From Candidatus Hydrogenedentota bacterium (GTDB taxonomy: Bacteria; Hydrogenedentota; Hydrogenedentia; Hydrogenedentales; CAITNO01), in contig JAAYBJ010000105.1 in NCBI GenBank assembly GCA_012730105.1, positions 1 to 54,530 on the forward strand: 54,530 nucleotides of DNA, read 5' to 3'. The position numbers and the translations under genes are program-made. Shown here piece by piece: positions 41,988-50,587 of this stretch. Under the pieces are notes generated by a model that was not told where the DNA came from, did no database searches, and saw nothing but the letters and a program-made list of their open reading frames with translations. Position 1 is the stretch's first letter, and each line of letters begins with the position of its first letter.

Positions 41988-42845
41988 TCAGGGAGTGGCT
42001 TCCGGCACCACCTGGGCATAGTTGGGTTCGGCGTTCAACGGGCTTTTGCCATCAGCCCAAAGGATATGCTCTTTGACCGTGGCTTTGAAGGCGGGGTGTT
42101 CCCAGACATCCTCGCGATGACCCATGCCGTTATACAGGATGCGCCCTTCGCCAAGTCCGCGGCACCAGATCATAGGATAGTCAGGAATGTTGTAGATCTT
42201 TTGCTTGTCCCGTTCAGCGCCGATTTGCAGGAGGGCAAGGACATGCATGTTTTCCTTGTCCAGTTTACGGAACAGGTACCATTCGTCCCGCAGGCTCCAG
42301 GCGTCCGGCAGGGAGGCGACAGCGGGGTGACCGGCATCCACTTTCTTGATCGTTCCTTCAAACTGGGCGCCGTGGGTTACAAACTCGCCGCCAATCATGG
42401 CGATATAAGGGGTTACATCATCTTTTTCAGACCGAAAAGAATCCGTTGCCGAATGAAAACCCAGAAATCCACCGCCGGCCTTGATCCAGGCGAGAAGTTC
42501 CTCAACACCTGTGGCGGCCATGGCAGGCTGCCCGTCACCACCGGACTGGGTCAGATCACCCGAGGTGTAGAAAATGACGACATCATAGTTTTTCAAAGAT
42601 TCCGCGTTGATTTTCCCGGCATCCTTGGTGCACTCCAAAGTCGCGCCCATCTCCTGGGCAAGCGGCTTAAGGATACGCTCAACATGGCTGGTGCCGGTGT
42701 CATCACGCTTGATCACACTGTGTTCAAAACCCGCGGACCGGGTCAGTAACAGGATTCTCGGGCCGGCCTCCTGAGCTCCAGCGATTCCGGGGACAACCAT
42801 TCCCAACACCAGCAACAGGACGCCGACATGAATTGAATGACTCAT
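41988..42845 (-). CDS. Secreted ThuA-domain protein
   Basis: 285 residues from the ATG at 42845 with AAGGA about 8 bases upstream. A signal peptide is clear (VGVLLLVLGMVVPGIAGAQE). The rest is a ThuA domain (class I glutamine-amidotransferase-like fold): ILLLTRSAGFEHSVI near the N-terminus, a segment YDVVIFYTSGDLTQ, and GGGFLGFHSATDSFRS. A YNGMGHREDVW stretch lies near the end. ThuA proteins are linked to trehalose and other sugar use and are common in Planctomycetes-like genomes as secreted proteins; the reaction is not established. It is next to a large secreted protein on the same strand, 88 bp apart. Confidence 0.85.
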   Translation of the reverse strand: MSHSIHVGVLLLVLGMVVPGIAGAQEAGPRILLLTRSAGFEHSVIKRDDTGTSHVERILKPLAQEMGATLECTKDAGKINAESLKNYDVVIFYTSGDLTQSGGDGQPAMAATGVEELLAWIKAGGGFLGFHSATDSFRSEKDDVTPYIAMIGGEFVTHGAQFEGTIKKVDAGHPAVASLPDAWSLRDEWYLFRKLDKENMHVLALLQIGAERDKQKIYNIPDYPMIWCRGLGEGRILYNGMGHREDVWEHPAFKATVKEHILWADGKSPLNAEPNYAQVVPEATP

Positions 42846-42933
42846 CGTGAATATCCTTTTGGGTTAGCAACCATTCAACAGTATTTGTGATTGCATTGAT
42901 TCGCTCAAGTACCGCGAAAGCGGGTCTATCTGC

Positions 42934-44682
42934 TTATTTTCTGCGGGCGTAAATACGGCCCACCGACCAGCGCCCCTGCATTTCGTTGAAGAGGCGCACA
43001 TCTTCAAAAAGTTCCGCTATCTTTGTCATGACGGCTTCCGCGTCGTCCGGCAGGTCCTGGCCCGTAATGGAGGTCATCGGCGCGACCACATCGGTGTAGA
43101 GGCTTGGCTTGATGACGAGGGCCTGATAGATGGGCCTGTCCGCCGGAATCGGCGGATCCAAGGATTCAAAGAAGCCGCTGGTTTTGCCGTCTTTCGCAAG
43201 ATCGATTATAGCACGGATGCCGGCATCATTGTTGGACATGACCAGGGTATTCTCCACTTCGGCGAAATAAATGGGGACGAGGAAGGGCACCTGGAGGGTT
43301 TTGATTTGCACCTCCCGGTAGGGTTCCTGGTAGTCCGCCTGCGGCGCGATACGCAGCAAAATCCGGGCACCTTCGTTTTCGGCCAGTTGAATCATCAGGA
43401 ACGCGCTCGGGAAACTCATGGTTTCAAGCCCGCCGACACCGAATGTGATCTCGCCGCCGAACAACTCCAGCGCGTTCATGCTGTGCATGACAGTTTGTGA
43501 AATGCCAGGACGTGTCCGCATGTCTTCGGGGACGGATTCCAAGTAGACGTCGGTAAGCTGCTTCTTGGTCCTATCAGTAACATTCAGGCTGAGAAACGCC
43601 TTGGTGTCCACCGGCAGGCGCGAAGCCCATTGAAGCGGACCCGCCTGTCCCATGAATTCCAGCAGGGAAGGATATTTTTCGGTGTCCACTTTCGACTTGA
43701 GTTCCACGTATTCCTCCCCCACGCTGCAGGTAATGATAATGGGTTCCTCCAGGGGTACGTCCTTGTATATCTGGCGCATGCGCTCCATCTGCACATTCAA
43801 CAGGATCTGCGCGGTGGTTTCCAACTTTGCCACCTGGCCCGCGAACAATTCCATCAGGGGGATCAGCCGGTCGCCGTACGCCAACGCCACAGCCTCGTGA
43901 ATATCGTCCGGAGGGCAGGTATCCGAGCCGTATTGGAACGACGCCGGCGCCCCCGTACGCCTGGCGGCGCCCACCAGCAGATTCATATCGTTGCCAAGGG
44001 CCATCACGGCATTGTTTACAAAGTATCCGCCAAAGCCTTCGTAGGCCTTGACCGTCACCTCGCCCACCTGTTCTTCCTTGCGTTCCATTCCGGAGAGCAG
44101 GTCGCCCAGTAGCTTCATTAATGACGCTTCCGCCTTTACCGGGTCATTGACGGGAATCACCAGCACGCCGTTCAAGGCGGCAAGGTCCGGCATTTCATCC
44201 AGGGAATCGGCTGCGGCCGCCGCCGCCACGACTTCCGCCAGTTCGGCCATGTCCAGAAACGCGGCCATGCCCGCCCCGCTGTCAAAACCCATGGCCGCAA
44301 GCACGCCAACAATCCCGCCGTCGGCGGGCACTTCCATTTCCAGGGCAAGATCCGATGCAACCAGTTCAATTTCCTTGACCAGGTCGATGTCCTGCAGAAA
44401 CAGTTGGACAAAGGGCACCAGACGTTCCATGATGCTGGAGGCCGGCGGAATGCCGATAGCCAGTTGCGCGTTTTCCGGCATGTACCGGAGCGCTTTCAGG
44501 GTCAGCGGCGCCTGCCCGGCCGGCGCTTCGGCGGCGGTCTCCTGTGCGTGCGCCACAGACCATAGCTGCACACTGCCTTTACCTTGAAGCATATTTCCCT
44601 GAAACGCGACTGCCAACGCAAGGACGAGTCCTAAGACTCCGGCTACGCGACGAACGCTACGCTTAAATTCACTGTCTAACAT
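42934..44682 (-). CDS. Large secreted protein of unknown function (DUF3352-like in style)
   Basis: 582 residues. I start at the ATG at 44682 (MLDSEFKR); GGGAG lies about 10 bases upstream, while the in-frame TTG at 44691 is too close to it. A long signal peptide follows (VAGVLGLVLALAVAF, cleavage after AHAQE). The mature protein has about 540 residues with no Cys motif and no catalytic signature. Alternating segments such as LRYMPENAQLAIGIPPASSI, LNGVLVIPVNDPVKAEASLM and YALVIKPSLY-like strands resemble the repeated helix-strand layout of DUF3352 proteins, but this is an impression only. It lies between the ThuA gene and the HD-GYP gene on the same strand. Function unknown. Confidence 0.7.
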   Translation of the reverse strand: MLDSEFKRSVRRVAGVLGLVLALAVAFQGNMLQGKGSVQLWSVAHAQETAAEAPAGQAPLTLKALRYMPENAQLAIGIPPASSIMERLVPFVQLFLQDIDLVKEIELVASDLALEMEVPADGGIVGVLAAMGFDSGAGMAAFLDMAELAEVVAAAAAADSLDEMPDLAALNGVLVIPVNDPVKAEASLMKLLGDLLSGMERKEEQVGEVTVKAYEGFGGYFVNNAVMALGNDMNLLVGAARRTGAPASFQYGSDTCPPDDIHEAVALAYGDRLIPLMELFAGQVAKLETTAQILLNVQMERMRQIYKDVPLEEPIIITCSVGEEYVELKSKVDTEKYPSLLEFMGQAGPLQWASRLPVDTKAFLSLNVTDRTKKQLTDVYLESVPEDMRTRPGISQTVMHSMNALELFGGEITFGVGGLETMSFPSAFLMIQLAENEGARILLRIAPQADYQEPYREVQIKTLQVPFLVPIYFAEVENTLVMSNNDAGIRAIIDLAKDGKTSGFFESLDPPIPADRPIYQALVIKPSLYTDVVAPMTSITGQDLPDDAEAVMTKIAELFEDVRLFNEMQGRWSVGRIYARRK

Positions 44683-44850
44683 TTTCTTCAATCTCCCATA
44701 AAGCCATGTCTTCGATGCATAAGCGGGGCAGACTTTCAGAGGGGCCTACCCCATTGCGTGGAAGTGCACATGCAAAAGTATTCTTCCCTGTAAAGACTCA
44801 GGGAGAAGGGAAAGGGTTTCCAAGCCGATGAACAAGACCCGGCGGCAACC

Positions 44851-45831
44851 TTATTCAAGCGGATAGCGATGTTTGATCTCGCTGATCACACCGGATTTAT
44901 ACAACTGTTCAAAAGCGTCCACCACCTTGGGGTCGAAAAAGGTGCCCTTTCCTTCCGCGATTTTAGCCCGGGCCACTTCGTCCGGCCAGGCGTTTTTGTA
45001 GGGCCTGGAGGTAGTCAGCGCGTCAAACACGTCCGCTACGGTAACAATTCGGGAACACAGGGGAATTTCTTCACCCCGTTTCCCCTGCGGATACCCCTGG
45101 CCATCCCAGCGTTCATGATGATGGGCGGCGATGTCCCGGGCCACACCGTAGAACGGCTGATCGCGCAGTATGGCAGCCCCTTTAGACGGATGCTTTTTCA
45201 TTTCCGCCCATTCCTGGGGGGACAGTTTCCCGGGTTTTTTGAGAATTTCATCCGGCACATTCAGTTTGCCCACATCGTGCATCATGCTGGAATAGCCGAT
45301 TTCCACCACAGTCTCCTCGGGCAGGCCCAATTGCCGGGCAATGGCCTCGGAGTAAAACCGAACCCGCTGTAAGTGGCTTCCTGTAACGTTGTCCTTGGCC
45401 TCGGCCGCCATGGAAAGCATGTAAATCGCCTCAAGGCTCATTTCAAAGAGCCGTTCCTCAAGGCGTTTTATTTCCGTAATATCGCGGGAAATACCGATAT
45501 ACGCGAACGGAGTGCCGTCCGTGTCGCGTATCTGGGATATAGATAGAAATGAGTACCAGAGTTCCCCGTCTTTCTTCCTGTTCTGGATTTCCCCCCGCCA
45601 CCAGCCACCCGACAGAATTACCGCCCACATCTTCTTATAGGTTTCCACCGTGGTGCTGTCCGATTTAAGTACACTGGGCTTCTTGCCCAGCACCTCGTCG
45701 GGGGCGTACCCGGTAATGGTGGTAAATGCGGGATTCACATACTGGATAATGCTTTCCATGTCCGTTATGACAACGGAATCCACCGTGTTTTCCAGGGCGA
45801 AATGAAATGCCTGATCGTTGAGAATATTCAT
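44851..45831 (-). CDS. PAS-HD-GYP protein, probable cyclic di-GMP phosphodiesterase
   Basis: 326 residues from the ATG at 45831 (MNILNDQ), with AGGAG about 9 bases upstream; a longer frame to 45915 lacks support. PAS at ~8-110 (IQYVNPAFTTITGYAPDEVL, PAC end IGISRDITEIKR). HD-GYP at ~125-320: HLQRVRFYSEAIARQLGL, MMHDVGKLNVPDEILKKPG, AHHHERWDGQGYP and VADVFDALTTSRPYK. All metal-binding His/Asp and GYP residues are present, so cleavage of c-di-GMP is expected. There is no membrane span, so it acts in the cytoplasm with the PAS as sensor. No diguanylate cyclase is in the window. Confidence 0.93.
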   Translation of the reverse strand: MNILNDQAFHFALENTVDSVVITDMESIIQYVNPAFTTITGYAPDEVLGKKPSVLKSDSTTVETYKKMWAVILSGGWWRGEIQNRKKDGELWYSFLSISQIRDTDGTPFAYIGISRDITEIKRLEERLFEMSLEAIYMLSMAAEAKDNVTGSHLQRVRFYSEAIARQLGLPEETVVEIGYSSMMHDVGKLNVPDEILKKPGKLSPQEWAEMKKHPSKGAAILRDQPFYGVARDIAAHHHERWDGQGYPQGKRGEEIPLCSRIVTVADVFDALTTSRPYKNAWPDEVARAKIAEGKGTFFDPKVVDAFEQLYKSGVISEIKHRYPLE

Positions 45832-46048
45832 TGGTTCACACTCCTGCAACAGTAAAAGGTTTCCATATGGCCCGCACCAATACAATACTTTATCACGAAG
45901 TGCGCTAATTAACAACCTGCGCTGCTAATTTCCGTCCCACCCGGATGATCGGCACAGGGACTTCTGAAATATTTGCCTGATGTCATTCCATCGGGTAAAA
46001 TATGGGCCTGTTTTCCCGTATCATCCACGCACACACAACGGAGCCAAG

Positions 46049-48070
46049 GTGTTTTCTTTTTACCTCAAATTCAGGAAGATTTTGTCCAATAAATTGCGGG
46101 ACTCCCAGACGACCGGTCCCATTCTGATGGCGATAACCATTGGCTTTGGCGCCGGTTGCGCGGCCTTGGGTCTCCGCTATGCCATTGATTTTATACAATT
46201 TATTTTCCAGGAATACCTTGGCGGCTTTCTGAAATCCTGGATCGGGATCGCCTGGACACTTCCGGTAATCGCTTTGGGCGGCTTGGCGGTAGGATTGCTT
46301 ACCAAATACCTCGCCCCGGAAACTAAAGGGCACGGCGTTCCGGAGGTCATGTTGGCTGTGGCGCGCAACGGCGGCCGGATTCGTCCCCGTGTGGCGCTGG
46401 TCAAACTGGTTGCCGCGGCGCTTACCATCGGTTCGGGCGGTTCCGCGGGGCGCGAAGGCCCGATCGTACACATCGGCTCCGCCCTGGGCTCCTCCATCGC
46501 GCAATGGCTGCGCCTCCCCGACAGGATGGTGATCCTGGGGGCGGCCTGCGGCGCCGCTGGCGGCATTGCAGCCACATTCAACGCCCCTATGGCCGGGGTC
46601 ATGTTCGCGCTCGAAGTGATCGTGCGCCGATTTACCGCCCATAATTTCGGCCTGGTGGTCATCAGTTCCGCTTCAGCCACCATGACCATGCGCTGGTGGT
46701 CCGGCATCGGGGATTACCCCAAATTCCCCCTCTTGCATCACTACAGTCTGGTCAGCCCCTGGGACCTCTTCTTTTTTGTCATTCTGGGCGCGATGGCCGC
46801 GCTTGCCGCACATGCTTTTGTCAACTGCCTGCACGCCGTTGAATATGCCGCGGAAAAGATCAAAATACATGAAAGCCTCAAGCCGGCCCTGGGCGGACTA
46901 CTTGTCGGCATTATCGCCATTTGGGCGCCTCAAGTCATGGGAACCGGCTACGAAACGATTGATGCCGCATTAAACAACACCATGTTGGGATGGTTTCTCC
47001 TGGTGCTGTTCCTGGCCAAGATGTGCGCCACGGCCCTGACAGTCGGCTCGGGGGGATCCGGGGGGGTGTTTCTCCCGTCGCTCTTTATTGGAGCCATGCT
47101 GGGCGGTTCTTATGGCTCGCTTCTCAACACCTATTTTCCGGGCATTGTCTCCAGCCCCGGCGCTTACGCGCTTGTCGGCATGTCGGTCGTGTTCAGCGCG
47201 GCCGCGCACGCGCCTATAACGGCCATTCTCGTGCTGATTGAAATGACGGACAATTATTATATTATCGTGCCCCTGATGAGCGCCACCGTGATGGGCACCT
47301 TCATTTCACAACGCATCTCCAAGGACTCCATCTACACGGTAAAACTGACCCAGCGGGGCATTCGCATCAACGACGCCCCGGAAGTAAATCTCATGGATGC
47401 CGTTACCGTTGGCAGCGCCATGGACAGCGAGGTGGACGGTGTGCCTCCAGGCATGAGTATTACCGAACTCATCTCAAAGATGAAGGACACGCACAGAAGC
47501 GGATTCGTCGTTTTGGACGAAGACCATAACCTGCTGGGAATTGTCACGGCCAAGGATATCGAAAATGCCGTTTTGAAAAATGACGGGGAACAATTAACCG
47601 TGGGCCATATTTGTACCCGTAATGTGGCTGTATGCAGGCCGGAGCAGACCCTGAGTTCCGCGCTGTCCCAGTTCGGCAAACAGAGTTATGGGCGCCTTCC
47701 CGTCATAGACCCCCTGCACCCGTCAAAGGTGATTGGCGTTTTGAAACGGCAGGATGTCATCAATGCCTGTGTTGACGCGCGCCTGCGCAGCGACGAGATG
47801 GTGGCCCGCGCCGAGCATTATCAGGATCTCTCGCGGCGGACGTCCATGGTAATCGAATCGGCGGTCGTGAATGCCGGCGCGCCCCTCGCGGGAATGCATG
47901 TCAGGGACGCGGTCTTTCCCCCGGAATCCACGCTGGGCGCCATACGGCGCGATTCGGACACCCTCGTGCCACGGGGATCAACCCAGATCCAGCCCGGCGA
48001 TGAATTGATCGTGTTGACCACGCGGGATCATGGTGATGCCATACGGGCCTGGCTGGAGGAGCGGACATGA
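46049..48070 (+). CDS. CLC-family chloride channel/transporter with CBS pair and RCK-C domain
   Basis: 673 residues. GTG at 46049 has GGAG 5 bases before it; an ATG at 45980 with no ribosome-binding site is the alternative. The membrane core (to ~440) has the CLC motifs: GSGGSAGREGPIVHIGSA with the gating Glu, GGVFLPSLFIGAMLGGSYG and VFSAAAHAPITAILVLIEMT. After it comes a CBS pair (SGFVVLDEDHNLLGIVTAKD and YGRLPVIDPLHPSKVIGVLK). The end is an RCK-C/TrkA-C module (AGMHVRDAVFPPESTLGAIR, then IQPGDELIVLT). CBS and RCK-C domains usually bind nucleotides or ligands and control transport. Fusion of both to CLC is known in bacteria but not universal. Anion exchange or channel activity cannot be told apart here. 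Confidence 0.93.
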   Translation: MFSFYLKFRKILSNKLRDSQTTGPILMAITIGFGAGCAALGLRYAIDFIQFIFQEYLGGFLKSWIGIAWTLPVIALGGLAVGLLTKYLAPETKGHGVPEVMLAVARNGGRIRPRVALVKLVAAALTIGSGGSAGREGPIVHIGSALGSSIAQWLRLPDRMVILGAACGAAGGIAATFNAPMAGVMFALEVIVRRFTAHNFGLVVISSASATMTMRWWSGIGDYPKFPLLHHYSLVSPWDLFFFVILGAMAALAAHAFVNCLHAVEYAAEKIKIHESLKPALGGLLVGIIAIWAPQVMGTGYETIDAALNNTMLGWFLLVLFLAKMCATALTVGSGGSGGVFLPSLFIGAMLGGSYGSLLNTYFPGIVSSPGAYALVGMSVVFSAAAHAPITAILVLIEMTDNYYIIVPLMSATVMGTFISQRISKDSIYTVKLTQRGIRINDAPEVNLMDAVTVGSAMDSEVDGVPPGMSITELISKMKDTHRSGFVVLDEDHNLLGIVTAKDIENAVLKNDGEQLTVGHICTRNVAVCRPEQTLSSALSQFGKQSYGRLPVIDPLHPSKVIGVLKRQDVINACVDARLRSDEMVARAEHYQDLSRRTSMVIESAVVNAGAPLAGMHVRDAVFPPESTLGAIRRDSDTLVPRGSTQIQPGDELIVLTTRDHGDAIRAWLEERT

Positions 48071-48225
48071 CTTCAAACCGATACGCGCGAACGGGGCCGG
48101 TTATAGCCGTTTCCGGGCTGCCCCTGTCGCATTGCGGCTTGCATGGAATGGACGGTCCTAAGAAAGCGTGACGCACACGGACACGCCATGGCATACTACC
48201 CCTTCAAGTATTGGGAATCTTGTGG

Positions 48226-48241
48226 ATACACGTAAACACGT
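48226..48241. repeat. Tandem ACACGTAA x 2 upstream of the 74-residue gene
   Basis: Two head-to-tail copies of ACACGTAA (48226-48233, 48234-48241), 38 bases before the ATG at 48280. It could be a regulator half-site pair or chance; the surrounding 209-bp spacer shows no other gene. Confidence 0.25.
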
Positions 48242-48279
48242 AAAGCGAAATCATTGACGCGGCAAAAGGAAGAACAGAC

Positions 48280-48504
48280 ATGAAGTATTTCAAGACGGCG
48301 CAATTCGTGCCCAATAAGGGCGACGCTTGGACCTACTATGAATGCGACGACAGCGAAAAAATTTTACGGCAGATGACGCATATCCCGGAAACGGGAGAAA
48401 TCGACCGCATCCCCGATCCCATCGTGAAGAAATTATACCGTCCGGAAATGCTGCAACCGGCGTCGGAAGAGGAATTTCTCGGACTCTGGAACAAGGACAA
48501 ATAA
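48280..48504 (+). CDS. Small conserved-looking protein of unknown function upstream of a PHP hydrolase
   Basis: 74 residues, ATG at 48280 with AAGGAAG about 8 bases upstream, and TAA only 4 bases before the next gene, so the two are translationally close. The sequence is acidic and aromatic: MKYFKTAQFVPNKGDAWTYY, then SEKILRQMTHIPETGEIDRI, and KKLYRPEMLQPASEEEFLGL. No signal peptide, span or Cys. A compact alpha/beta fold is possible. I recognise no family; the tight spacing suggests it works with the PHP protein. Confidence 0.75.
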   Translation: MKYFKTAQFVPNKGDAWTYYECDDSEKILRQMTHIPETGEIDRIPDPIVKKLYRPEMLQPASEEEFLGLWNKDK

Positions 48505-48508
48505 ATCC

Positions 48509-49378
48509 ATGAAATTGATCTCCCCCTATCGGCAAGGACCGTTTAAACAATACAAGGGCAACCTCCACACCCACACCACCAACAGCGACGGGCTGCTGCC
48601 GCCTCAGAAGGCGGTGGACCTGTACGCCGGGCTGGGCTATCATTTCCTCATGCTGAGCGATCACGACCTCGTCACGGACACGCGCGTGCTCGACCCCCAC
48701 GGCATGACCCTGATTCCCGGCTACGAAATCACGGCGGAAGGCAGCCATATCCTTCATGTGAAGGCTGATCGGACGCTTCCCATCGACGCTGACAGGCAGG
48801 TAATGCTGGACGCCATCAACGCGGCGAACGGACTCGCCATTATGAACCATCCAAACTGGGGAGAAGACTTCACCCACTGCGAACAGGCGGAACTGGAAGC
48901 GCTGGACGGCTACCTGGGCATAGAAATTTACAATGGGGTGTCGGAGCGCGCCGAAGGCGCCGCCCTTGCCACCGAACGCTGGGACATGCTGTTAAGCCGT
49001 GGAAGGCGCGTGTGGGGCTTCGGCAATGACGACACTCACCTGGCCGAAGATTCGGGCATTACCTGGAACATGGTTTTCGCGGAGGACGCCGCCGAAGCCT
49101 CCCTGCTGGAATCCATGCGCCTGGGGAACTTCTATGTGTCCACGGGCATTGTGATCGACTCCATCCGCGCGGAAGGCAACCGGATAGAAATAGAATCACA
49201 CGGCACCCAGTGCTTTCGCGTGGTGCGGGATCACGGAATGATCCTGGCCACTGTGGAAGGACCGGTACTGCGTTTTGAAGCGCCGGATGTCTGGCCCCTT
49301 TCCTACCTGCGGGTGGAATGTTACGGCGCGGGCACACGCATGGCGTGGACCCAACCTTTTTTTGCCGATGGCGCTTGA
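48509..49378 (+). CDS. Cytoplasmic PHP-domain metallohydrolase (CehA/McbA-like)
   Basis: 289 residues, start ATG at 48509. PHP metal-site motifs are clear: GNLHTHTTNSDG (His20, His22, Asp27), LMLSDHDLVTD (Asp/His near 53-54), MNHPNWGEDF and FGNDDTHLAED. These acidic and His residues bind two or three metal ions, used to hydrolyse phosphoesters or, in CehA/McbA relatives, carbamate/phosphonate-type esters. There is no signal peptide, unlike the second PHP protein at 53133-54260. It follows the 74-residue gene by 4 bp, so the two form an operon. The substrate is unknown. Confidence 0.9.
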   Translation: MKLISPYRQGPFKQYKGNLHTHTTNSDGLLPPQKAVDLYAGLGYHFLMLSDHDLVTDTRVLDPHGMTLIPGYEITAEGSHILHVKADRTLPIDADRQVMLDAINAANGLAIMNHPNWGEDFTHCEQAELEALDGYLGIEIYNGVSERAEGAALATERWDMLLSRGRRVWGFGNDDTHLAEDSGITWNMVFAEDAAEASLLESMRLGNFYVSTGIVIDSIRAEGNRIEIESHGTQCFRVVRDHGMILATVEGPVLRFEAPDVWPLSYLRVECYGAGTRMAWTQPFFADGA

Positions 49379-49388
49379 GCCGGACTTT

Positions 49389-50405
49389 CTACCAGCGCGC
49401 CCGGTGTTCCTCCGCCCAGCCGATTAGGCCATCGACGGGCACCGTGCGCCCGTCCACCTTCAGCGTGCCTGAATAGCGGCCGAACACCTGGTGCGCCCTG
49501 GAATTGATGACCAGCAGGTTCGCAACGCTCGCCCGTTCGTAAAAGGGGGCGAACTCAAGCCGCACCGTGTCGCTTGACGCCGTCTTCATCCTCCAGGGCC
49601 GCATAAAGTTCCCAGCGTCATACTCGAATAAGATGTCCTCGTGAATCTTGTGGAGACGCCCGTTGAGAAGAATGCCATTTTCATTCATGCCGGTTCCGTC
49701 CGTCCATTTCGCCCCCATGTTGATGCCCACTTCATCCTCCCCACTCCTGCCCGAAAAGGAAGCCCAATTCCAGGTGGTGCGGTACGGCCAGATGCCCCGT
49801 CCGTAATCCAGGCAGGCATACGCGGCGCCGGGAGTGAAGATGAATTCCTCGTCACCCCACTCGAGGCGCCCCTCGGCAGCCAGACACTCCTGCTTGGAGG
49901 TAAATTGAAAGGTTCTTCGGTTCCATGGAATGACCACATTCAGGCTTTCTTTTTCCGGGGGACGGTGGATATGAATGTCGGCCGCGAAGGGTTTTCCGAA
50001 CAAGCCACCGGTACGGACGGACATGTGCATCCGGTCTCCCGCCTGTTCAAACAGGAAACGGGTGCCCCATTGTCGGAAACGCTCCGTCTGTTCCACGGTA
50101 TCCGCCATGACAGGCAGTGAGGAAAATGGCTTAACAGCCCCCTTCTCCACGAAACGTCCGGTTTCATATTCGAGGAAATACATGCCTGCCAGGGAAAAAT
50201 AATCCACGTGGGCTATGGTCGCGGAAAAAAGAAATTTGTCCCCCGTAATGCACCAGTAATCCCATTTTTTCTTGCGCAACGGCCTGCCGCGGAGGTTACA
50301 TTTGTGAAACGGCTTTCGGGACCAGCCAATGGCCTCCGGGTTCAGGGTGCCGTCGGGCCTGCATAACACTACCTCGCTGGTAATCTCCTTGGGAAGAGTC
50401 GTCAT
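49389..50405 (-). CDS. DUF2804 protein
   Basis: 338 residues from the ATG at 50405, giving the start MTTLPKEITSEVVLCRPDGT; the longer frame to 50507 has no support. The pattern matches DUF2804: NLRGRPLRKKKWDYWCITGD near the N-terminus, ATIAHVDYFSLAGMYFLEYE, then late WNWASFSGRSGEDEVGINMG and GTGMNENGILLNGRLHKIHE. These are beta-rich, lipocalin-like proteins found in bacteria and some eukaryotes, with no established activity. No span or signal peptide is present. It lies divergent from the sulfatase gene and converges with the PHP gene, ending 10 bp from it. Confidence 0.85.
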   Translation of the reverse strand: MTTLPKEITSEVVLCRPDGTLNPEAIGWSRKPFHKCNLRGRPLRKKKWDYWCITGDKFLFSATIAHVDYFSLAGMYFLEYETGRFVEKGAVKPFSSLPVMADTVEQTERFRQWGTRFLFEQAGDRMHMSVRTGGLFGKPFAADIHIHRPPEKESLNVVIPWNRRTFQFTSKQECLAAEGRLEWGDEEFIFTPGAAYACLDYGRGIWPYRTTWNWASFSGRSGEDEVGINMGAKWTDGTGMNENGILLNGRLHKIHEDILFEYDAGNFMRPWRMKTASSDTVRLEFAPFYERASVANLLVINSRAHQVFGRYSGTLKVDGRTVPVDGLIGWAEEHRARW

Positions 50406-50587
50406 GATGTTCTCGCATCCTTTGCTGATTAAACCCTTTACGGCGGACTGGAAACTTCCATTGTAACCGATTTCAACGCCGGTATTCGCCTTGCCAATGC
50501 GGCCCATAACCTTGTTTGAACAGAAGCGAATATCCTGTTACACTCAAGTCCCTTCTGTTAACACACAACCTTCTATGGACCGCACCA

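Noticed and set aside
41538-42749. 403-codon + strand frame
   Set aside because: Antisense to the ThuA gene, which has signal peptide and domain motifs; the plus frame has none.
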